From Pelargonium x hortorum (Eukaryota; Streptophyta; Magnoliopsida; Geraniales; Geraniaceae): DNA of 23,252 nucleotides. Where the stretch lies: positions 1 through 23,252 of the forward strand of contig JAYMTJ010000110.1 in the NCBI GenBank assembly GCA_036897525.1. The letters run 5' to 3'. Of this stretch, positions 15,714 through 23,252 are shown in pieces. The notes beneath the pieces were generated by a model, which worked only from the letters and a program-made list of their open reading frames with translations, had not been told where the DNA came from and ran no database searches. The translations under genes and the position numbers were made by a program. Each line of letters begins with the position of its first letter. Within the stretch, counting starts at the first letter, position 1.

Positions 15714-18700
15714 ATGGTATCTCCTCTATCTCCCTTGTCTTTAATTCCATGGATTTATACATTTTCATTTTCATGTATATGCCCTCTTTGAGATTTATCT
15801 TATTAGATCACGTTCTTTCCTTTCTATTTTATTTTCTTTGAATCATTTTTATGGTATTGAATTCACGGACAAGCATATGCTGCATATCAAATAACCTTAA
15901 TTTCACTATTTGTGTGTATAATCTGCTTCACATGGTCATTTTTATGTAGATTTTTTTTTTTTGAAAAAAAAAGGAATTAGATTTCGTAACCTCCAAATCT
16001 CTTTCCTTGCATCGGTAGGTATAATCAATTTCATGCACTCTTGTTGATTCCTTCGGGCTTCGTAATGGTTCCATGCGTTTGTGAAATTGTATAGTACTTG
16101 ATCTCACTCGATTGTAATCTGCAGCATTGTTTTTGTTAACCTTTCATCTGAATCACTTAATTGGATGAATATATCTTGCTTTATTGTTTTTTTCTTGACT
16201 GAACTGTGAAATGGAAATTTGCGTTAATTTTTTATCAGGTACAATCTAGTAATGTGAAGAAGGTACAAAGGTCAGTTGGTTCATTGGACACTGGTCTTAC
16301 CAATAAGGTTGAATGTTTGATCATTTCCGAACTAGAACCGTTACCTGTAACTTTCTTTTTCTTTCTGTTTTTCACTTGAATTGAAGTAAAAGGCAGAAGA
16401 TGGTGCCTGAGAACTCTGTGATGAAAAGAGCCGAACAGACTAAAAAAGATATAGGAGCTAAACACTCAAGTTGCATTCTGAAATATAGAGAGTCATGTGA
16501 AATTCGTTACTGTTTTGTTAAAGACTTAATAATGGTATAAACTTTTTTGTTCATGTAGATACTTACTGCACGATTCTGTAAAGATCATAAGTTGGTTGAT
16601 GAGAAAAGTGAGAACACTGAAGTGACCCTAATAAATGAAAGTGGAAAAGAAAACAAAATAAAATTTTCTAAGAAAAGGCAACTCGTTGGTGGCTGGTCAA
16701 AATTTTCTAATGATAGCAAATTAATAGTTGGAGATGTTCTAGTCTTCAAACAAATAGAGTCTGCCTCTTTTGAGGTACTTACTAGTTAAAAATTTTATGG
16801 AGCGTGTTTCTAGATTTCTAAAGTGGGAAACCATTCATTATTTGTGTTGCATTTTCTGATATATTGCTTCACATTTGTAGGTGCACGTAGTGAGGAGAGA
16901 AGACAATGCAGGAAGAGATAGGACTAATGGAGTTTGCTTGAAACAAACAGATTATAGTGAGTTCGAACTAGTTGGCTTTTCTTATTGTGATTGGTTGTTT
17001 ACTATCTAGATTGAGTTAATCTTTTGAAGTATAGTTTTGTTTCCTCTTAATACTGAAATTTAAAATTGTTCATGCACTCACAGCATTGAATGGAAGTTTT
17101 GTTGCTTATCAATCTGATTCAGACGCTGAGGATTCTGATTATTCATTCTCCGAGGAGGCCGATCCATCATACAACCCAAGAATGGTCTATCTCTACCCCT
17201 GTCTTCTTTGATACTCTCTCGTACGTTTAATTTGAACACTAAAATAATGAAGAACCGTGTTAACATATAACTTTGAGCAGGTAGTTTCTGGTCATCCAAA
17301 GATGTCAGGGAGGTCAGGGAGGTCAGTGAGTTCTTGGGTCGTCTTAATTACCGTTAATAGTATGTTTCATCATATAAGAAAAAGAAATTGCATCTGTATC
17401 ATCATTCATTTTATTTTTCTACTTGCTTGTAGAAACAAAAGGAAGAGGTCAAGGACTATCTTGTTCGAGGCCGACATAGAAGCCTTGACTAGAGCAAAGA
17501 ATATTCAAGGAAAACTACCAGTTGGTTGCCATAGTTTTGTTAAAGATATTAAACAAACATACCATGATCTTGGATACTTCGTAAGACAACATTAAGCTGT
17601 GTTCAAAGCAAAAGTTTTCAATGAACAAAGATAGATAAGTACCTACTTTCTTTACATGCAGAAACTTCCGTCCGAGTTTTGCAATGATCATTTGAAGGAT
17701 GGAGGAGCGACTGAGTTCACTATAACTCTAGTGGATGAAAAGGGAGACGAATACGAAGTGAAGTTTGTTAAGCAACTGAGGAATTTGAGTACAGGATGGA
17801 GAAACTTTGTGAAGGCCAACAACTTGTCTAAGGGAGATGTTCTGGTTTTTCACCTTATAGACCGATTCAAGTTCAAGGTATAAGTTGTTCCTACGAAAAA
17901 TTTACCTTAAAAAGAACTGTTATTTGAAAGACTGGTACTTAGCTCAGCACGTAAACTATAAGTTTGTGTCATAGAAGAGTTGCAGCATCGCTAAATCCAC
18001 TTGATAAATAAACTGAAAACTGACATCAATAGTTTGGTTTTAATTTACTTCACTTCCCATAGACTAAAAAATGTGCAAAAATTGTTCATTTCTTGCACAA
18101 AACATTTTTTGAGTTATTATGTACATACATTTGCAGGTGTACATTGTGAGACACAACCAATCAGCTGGAGGATCAGCTGGAGGAAATGTAGATGATCAGT
18201 GCACTATACCATTGGATAATGGTGAGTTCATTCAGATCTTGTTGGGTCTGCTACAATTTGAGATTGATTGAGCATTTCATTCGAAGGCTGAGTTTTATTA
18301 ATATAATCATGCAGGCGACAAGGATCCTCGGGAATGTATTCCGGAAGAAACTATTCAGGTAGTGGCATCAGGTTCTTCCCAAACCGACAGTGATGAAGTT
18401 GTTGTCATATTATCTCATGCTGCTAAAGATTTCGCTGAAGTGAAAAGTTTTGATGATTTTGCCATTTGTATTAATGGCATGAATTTGGATTCCGAGATTC
18501 CTGAGAACATTAGGAGGAAGTACTATGACCTCTGCCTGTCGCAGAACTCGTATCTGCACGACAAGCTTCTCAAGAAGATTAACTTCAAGTCTGCTGCTAA
18601 GAAAATCACCGATATTGTTAACATCACTGAAGCGATTCAAGCTTCCAAGATCTCCACCTCGTCAGGTGATTACGAGAGGTGGGAGACTTTGTTCAGAAGC

Positions 18701-18997
18701 TACGAGTCTGTTGGTATGGAAGTCGGGTTTATTCTTGACAGGTTGAAGGAGCTCAGGAGTTTGGCTTTTCAGCCCGAGTGGTTTGATGCGCTGAGATGGC
18801 AAATGAGTGCTCAACGAGAATTGTTCGAATCTGAAAAGGCGGTTAAAGATCTCGAACGGCTGATCAAGAATGCTGAAGCGAAGCTATTGGATGCGAAAGA
18901 GAGGATCAAAGCTACTCGTGACGAGATGGAGAAAAAGAAAGGTATCAATGATGAGTATGAATCTAAGTTCCTGGAAAAGGCCAGAGCTCCATGGTGA
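15714..18997 (+). CDS. Gene D: protein with two B3 domains and the family C-terminal domain
   Basis: Predicted nuclear DNA-binding protein. Exons: 15714-15716 (the ATG alone, then GTATCT donor), 16239-16307 (VQSSNVKKVQRSV...), 16397 to 16516 or 16534 (MKRAEQTKKDIGAKHSSCIL), 16559-16774 (first B3 core: VTLINESGKENKIKF, GGWSKF, VGDVLVFKQIE), 16881-16956, 17084-17184 (acidic: DSDAEDSDYSFSEEADPSY), 17281-17321, 17433-17580 (NKRKRSRTILFEADIEALTR, LPVGCHSFVKDI), 17662-17877 (second B3 core: ITLVDEKGDEYEVKF, STGWRNF, KGDVLVFHLI), 18137-18221 and 18315-18997. The last exon has IPEETIQ, FAEVKSFDDFAICINGMNLD, YYDLCLSQNSYLHD, a coiled coil and terminal APW. All joins keep one frame; about 585 residues. 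Exon 17433-17580 has exactly the length of its gene E counterpart (148 nt). The third exon's donor is the least certain point. Confidence 0.82.
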
Positions 18998-19883
18998 TTT
19001 AGAGAACTCGTTGAACATCAGTTTCATTTTATAGACAGCTTTTATTGAAGATTTACATGTTTGTTAAATGTTATGTTATAGTTGATATTAAGGACCTGAA
19101 TTTGAATCTGTTTTTCCTATTATGATTTTCAAGCTATGAGCCTCTGTGTAATTGCTGAGAGGCATGAGCACATGAGTCTTCTTCCATTGATTCGTTACAA
19201 GTAGTGTTTAAATTTTTTTTTTAAAATTGTTTTTGAATGCGAATGAGATTCTAATTTATGGCATATTTTTGTGTGCGACAAAAATAGCTTTGAAATGAGC
19301 CTCATTGTTATTTACATTTTCAATTCCTATTTGAATAGTAATGGAGTAATTTAATATTTCGTTTGTTTCAAAATAAATGTTATTGATATCTGGAGACATT
19401 GAGAATCGTGATTAATGTTTTTATGTTAAAGTAAGTAAACAAATAATAAATTAATACACAAAATATAAATCTCAATATCTCTTATCATGCGTGAAAGTTA
19501 TTTCCTTCTACTCTTAAATTCCTCATTATATAAACTTATTTCGGTAACAAAAAGCTTTGAACTCGATACTTCAAACGAAATCCAAAAAGCTTAATTTGAA
19601 ATTACATGTTTTGCCATTTAATTTGAAATTATTAAGATTGAGAACTTCTAAAAAGTAAAAGAAGAAAATAAAAAACACATTTAAGGTGAAATATAATTCT
19701 TAACCTTGGTGATTTTTTAAACCTAATTAAATTGTTTAATCAATGGTTAATGGGTAAAATGTGACACCCACATCTCCAAATATCACTGTCTTTTTCTCTC
19801 CCATTATGGTAAAGCAAATATTTTATTTCCAACTCTCCCTCCATTTTCTCTCCCACTAATCATCATATTATATACATACATAC

Positions 19884-19917
<34 letters not shown>

Positions 19918-20377
19918 TTTTGAGAGTGTAAGGTGGAGGACATTAGAGGTATGTATGTGCTCGTCTTCTCTGTATTGTTCTGCTTCATTCACTATTCTCA
20001 TTTTGCAAATTCTTTGTTAATGCTCCATTTTGTTGAGTTTAAGTGACCTATTCAATTGGGTTTAACATGAATTTTTAGGCATACAAGAGAAAATTGATAA
20101 AACCTATTTTGGATACAACTATACAACTATACAGATTTTTTCATAAATATAAAATTAGCTAAAAATAGGAAATGGGAACTCTTTTTTAATTGTCTAATGT
20201 CAAACCCTTAAGTGGAATTCCCAAAAAGCCCCTCAGAAGATTTTTAAATTTTGGCTCCAATTTAGGCATGGTCTTGGAGACCAGACAAACGGTCTTTTCA
20301 TGTTTCCATTTCTGCACCAGAAGAAGCTTATTTTTTTAAAACTCACGCTGTCTGAGAAACAAAGAGAATAGGCAGCC
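18998..20377. other. Intergenic D-E with microsatellite, no gene supported
   Basis: This is AT-rich spacer. At 19870-19917 a compound microsatellite runs from TACA repeats through (TA)n into (GA)n. Around 19330-19400 the text TTTCGTTTGTTTCAAAATAA + ATGTT faintly resembles a decayed Stowaway end, with no partner arm identified. The last ~100 bases before 20378 presumably include the gene E leader; I see no clear TATA box. Confidence 0.5.
19870..19917. repeat. Compound (TACA)n(TA)n(GA)n microsatellite
   Basis: Simple repeats follow each other directly: TATACATACATACATATATA, then further TA units, then about nine GA units. It lies roughly 460 bases upstream of gene E. GA-rich tracts can sit in plant promoters and 5' leaders, but no transcript start can be read here. 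Confidence 0.85.
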
Positions 20378-22977
20378 ATGGCCAACGATGTTTCGGAGCA
20401 GACCCAGAATGTCATTGTTGCTTTACCAGCGGTCTCTCTCTTGTCTCTGTCACACAGAGAAAAAAATAAGCAACTTTTTTGTATGTAACTTTTCATACTC
20501 TTCTTCACTAACTGTTTGTTTTGTTTTTCATGTTAAGCAGCGAGTCATGCCACCGAAGACTGAGGAGAAGCTGCTCAGGAAAAAGTCTAAGCCTGTTGAC
20601 AAGAAACGAGTGAGGACTCTACTATGCTCTTGTTTTTTCTTCGTTTATGATTCAGGTGTAATCTGGGTTGTTCTTAGTTTTGATTTCTGGAATGTGGGTT
20701 TTGATCAAAATCCAAACTTTTTGATACCCGATTTAGAGTTTTTGAAAAGAAAAAAAAAACACTTGTTTTAGTACTCATGTATTGGTTTTGACAAGTTTTT
20801 GTCTCTGTTATGTTCTGTTTCCATAGAAATATGGGTTTTTCTGTATACCCAAAGTGTTCATTTGACTTGAATTGGATTTGGAAAAGATGATATAAACCAC
20901 TCTTTACTTGAATCTTGTAGTGTTGCAACTTTTTTTTTTAAACTTTTTATGCTAATTTACTTTTTTGTTATAGACTACAAGGTCCTTTCAAGAACCCAAG
21001 AATCAGGCCAGCATAAAGGTGAATCGATATTTTTCTAAATGTTTATGTTTCTATTGAATGTTTTTTGTGTGAATGAGAATGTCTTGCTGTCAAATATGCT
21101 GTACTATGAAATAGTGAAGTTCCTTAAGGTTAACATTGTTTTTGTTAACAGGTGGAATCTGATAACTGTAATAAGACGAGGAAGCCTAATAATAGGTAAG
21201 TGGATTTATCTGTGAAACATGTTGGGGTTTGGGTATGAATTGTCTAGTTACAGTCGATCTTCATTGTTCATTACAGTCTTAAGCGAAAGAGAGAAATGGA
21301 AAGTGACTGTGAGTACTCTACTGCTATGGACCGAGCAAAGGCGATTCAAGCAAGCCTAGGACCCGAATTCCCCAGTTTTGTCAAGTATATGCTGCCATCA
21401 CATGTTACTGGAGGGTTTTGGCTGGTAAATCCTACTTAATTTGTAAAATGATTTAGTAATTTCAAATTTTGTCCATATCTTGAACTTGAATACTATGTTG
21501 GATTTATGTATATATGAACCTAATTTTATGGTTGGCAGGGTCTTCCGGCACCATTCTGCCAATTGCATCTTCCCAAGCAGGACACGATGATTGTATTGGA
21601 AGATGACAATGGAAAGGAATATGATACAAAATATCTATGTCGAAAGGTTGGCCTGAGCGCTGGATGGAGAGGCTATTCCATTGCTCACGGTTTAGTGGAA
21701 GGAGACGTCTTGGTCTTTCATATGGTCAAACCTTTGAAATTTAAGGTAATTGGCATGAACTTTGAGCATTCATGTTATGTTTTGTAATGTGATTTTCCAT
21801 TAAGTTCTCATTTGGTTGCCATTGGTACACACTGTGAGCACAATTTGATTTATGAACTTTTGATATTCAATTTTGATTGTTTTGTTCAAATCTGCACTTG
21901 TTCTCAATCCATATGGTAAAGCATTTATGTTTTGTAATGTGATTTTTCAGTCAAGCTCTCGTATTTGTGAATGTTTAGAATTGCTTTATGGTTTTGATCA
22001 TTAAACTTAACTGTTGACATTCATTTTTGACTGTTTTGCTCAAATATGCACTTGCGCTTAATCTTGACCTTTCCACTTCATTAGATTTACACTGTGAGAG
22101 AAAATGGTTCAGATGAAGTGGAGGGTGCTCTTGGCCTTCTAAGGCTAGAGGCTTGTGTGAAACAAATGGATTCAAGTAAGTTGTTTTGGTTTTTCCCTCA
22201 CTTCGCTTCACGTTATCTTTTTGTCAAACATTGTTGTTCACTTTCAACGATGAAAATTATGCAGACAAGATTGTCTCTTCTCATGTGAAAGTAGAGGACA
22301 AGAGTTTAGACCATCTTCTACAAGCCATTACTCAAGAAACTGTTCAAAATGAGACTCCGAAATCTGTATCAGATAACTCCGAAAACGAGACTGAGGATCT
22401 TGTTTGTGAAGTTCTTGACGGAATCAGATTGGCAGAATCTGATATTGGGTTTCCAGAAGTTAACGACATTCACAACTTCAACATTATGGTGAATGGTTTG
22501 ATCATAAACAGTGAGTTCCCAAAACATATCATAAACAAGTACTACGAGCTTTGTCACAGCCAGAAATCATATCTTCACGAACGTCTCTTGGAGGGTCTTT
22601 GCTATAAGATTGCTGTGGGCGCAATCACAGAGATCACCAACATTGCAGACGCGATAAGAGCTTCCAATATCACAACCTCTCCGAACGAGTTCTCAACTTG
22701 GGACACAACTTTGAAAGCTTTCGAAGTCTTGGGCATGAATGTCGGGTTCTTGCGTGCTCGCATAGATCAGCTGACGAGGATTACTGATAAATCAAAGAGG
22801 TGCAGTGAAGCAAAATGCGAACGAGTCCAAGCTGAAGAAGAGTTGAGAAATCTTGAAGGTAAGGTGTTGGAAGTGAAAGAGTTGATAGCTAGGCTTGATG
22901 CTGAGATTGAGTCACCAGATTTGAATCCTAAAGAGCTTGAAGCTGTGTTCAAGAGAGCAAATGCCTGTTGGGGATGA
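20378..22977 (+). CDS. Gene E: conventional single-B3-domain protein (At3g19184/Os01g0234100 type)
   Basis: Least altered member of the cluster. Exons: 20378-20431 (MANDVSEQTQNVIVALPA; good ATG context, weak GTCTCT donor; the ATG at 20547 is an in-frame alternative), 20541-20609 (MPPKTEEKLLRKKSKPVDKK), 20974-21018, 21152-21195, 21277-21424 (SLKRKREMES, RAKAIQASLGPEFPSFVKYM, SHVTGGFWL), 21539-21745 (B3 core: GLPAPFCQLHLPKQD, SAGWRGYSIAHGLVEGDVLV), 22085-22175 (IYTVRENGSDEVEG) and 22265-22977. The last exon holds FPEVNDIHNFNIMVNGLIIN, YYELCHSQKSYLHE, ITNIADAIRAS, TTLKAFEVLGMNVGFLRARI and a coiled coil ending ACWG. Every join is in phase; about 456 residues. The full B3 pattern, including the TGGFWLGLPAPFC entry strand, is kept, so DNA binding is likely. 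Basic clusters near the N-terminus would serve nuclear import. It has one linker exon and no amplified array. Confidence 0.88.
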
Positions 22978-23252
22978 GAAGAGTTGGTTCTGGTTTGGTG
23001 TTCTTTTGGTGGAATTTGAACATAAGTAGTGTTTTGGGGGTGTAGAAACTTTTTGTGCCATAGATAGTTTTTGTTTGGTGGAGTCCCAAACTCCACACAT
23101 TGTGAAAGCCTCAAAATACAAATGGTGTATTTTGCAGATCAAAATGTGTGTATCAGTGGCTTCAGTGCCATAATTTTGTAGCTTGTTAGGCCCAAGGTGC
23201 ATAAGATAGGACTGTAACCCTCTAAGAAACTTGATATGCAATGTGGAGATAT
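22978..23252 (+). other. Gene E 3' flank to window end
   Basis: This holds the probable 3' UTR and downstream sequence. It is T/G-rich just after the stop and has no coding frame or repeat that I can support. It is not similar to the shared 3' flanks of A, B and C. Confidence 0.5.

Noticed and set aside
16235-16465. Minus-strand open frame over the 5' part of gene D
   Set aside because: It overlaps two predicted + strand exons whose phases join correctly. No domain was seen on the minus strand.
19330-19400. A decayed Stowaway end between genes D and E
   Set aside because: Only a faint match to CAAAATAAGTGT-type text, with no opposite arm or TA duplication found.
20388-20771. Open frame of 127 codons at the start of gene E
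   Set aside because: It runs through the first introns of gene E in a different frame. The spliced model explains the conserved protein and this frame does not.

Overview
This is plant nuclear DNA, probably from a eudicot. The evidence is AT-rich intergenic sequence, many short exons with GT-AG introns, plant-type MITEs (Stowaway, hAT-like and Tourist-like), and a gene family found only in land plants. All recognisable host genes lie on the + strand. I cannot name the species.

The window is dominated by a head-to-tail cluster of five paralogous genes. They encode plant B3-domain DNA-binding proteins of the At3g19184 / Os01g0234100 type: a basic N-terminus, one B3 domain, an acidic Ser/Thr-rich linker, and a conserved C-terminal domain (F-x-E-V-K-x-F-x-D-F ... 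YY-x-L-C-x-S-Q-x-S-Y-L-H ... G-M-N-V-x-F-L) ending in a coiled coil and a terminal 'APW'. In order: gene A (about 1981-4963), gene B (6212-9477), gene C (11583-14328, a pseudogene), gene D (15714-18997, two B3 domains) and gene E (20378-22977, the most conventional copy). I joined exons by hand using splice consensus, reading phase and comparison between paralogues. A and B are a recent tandem duplication of about 4.2 kb. C is related to them but decayed. D and E are older relatives.

The most unusual feature is in the linker of A, B and C. A small exon and its intron have been tandemly amplified, with a period near 155 bp in B. Each unit is a 57-66 nt exon (117 nt in C) beginning and ending in phase 1, plus a nearly identical intron of about 95 bp. 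Units can therefore be gained, lost or skipped without changing the frame. A has about four units, B five and C three, each before the last exon. One unit in A and one in B has a damaged splice donor.

The left end (1-1675) is a non-autonomous DNA transposon with terminal inverted repeats of about 430 bp. It is Mutator-like in form and carries what looks like a captured 5' piece of a peptide-N-glycanase A gene. Smaller DNA elements sit between and inside the genes: Tourist-like candidates in introns of A and C, an hAT-like MITE with an 8-bp target duplication in an intron of B, and a Stowaway nested in an older relic between A and B. Intergenic stretches at 9990-11560, 14340-15560 and 18998-20377 hold no gene I can support.

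Inferred role: nuclear DNA-binding proteins with a self-association tail, made as diverging paralogues. B has a perfect E2F-type motif just upstream of its TATA box and A has a one-base variant of it. No targets can be read from the sequence.
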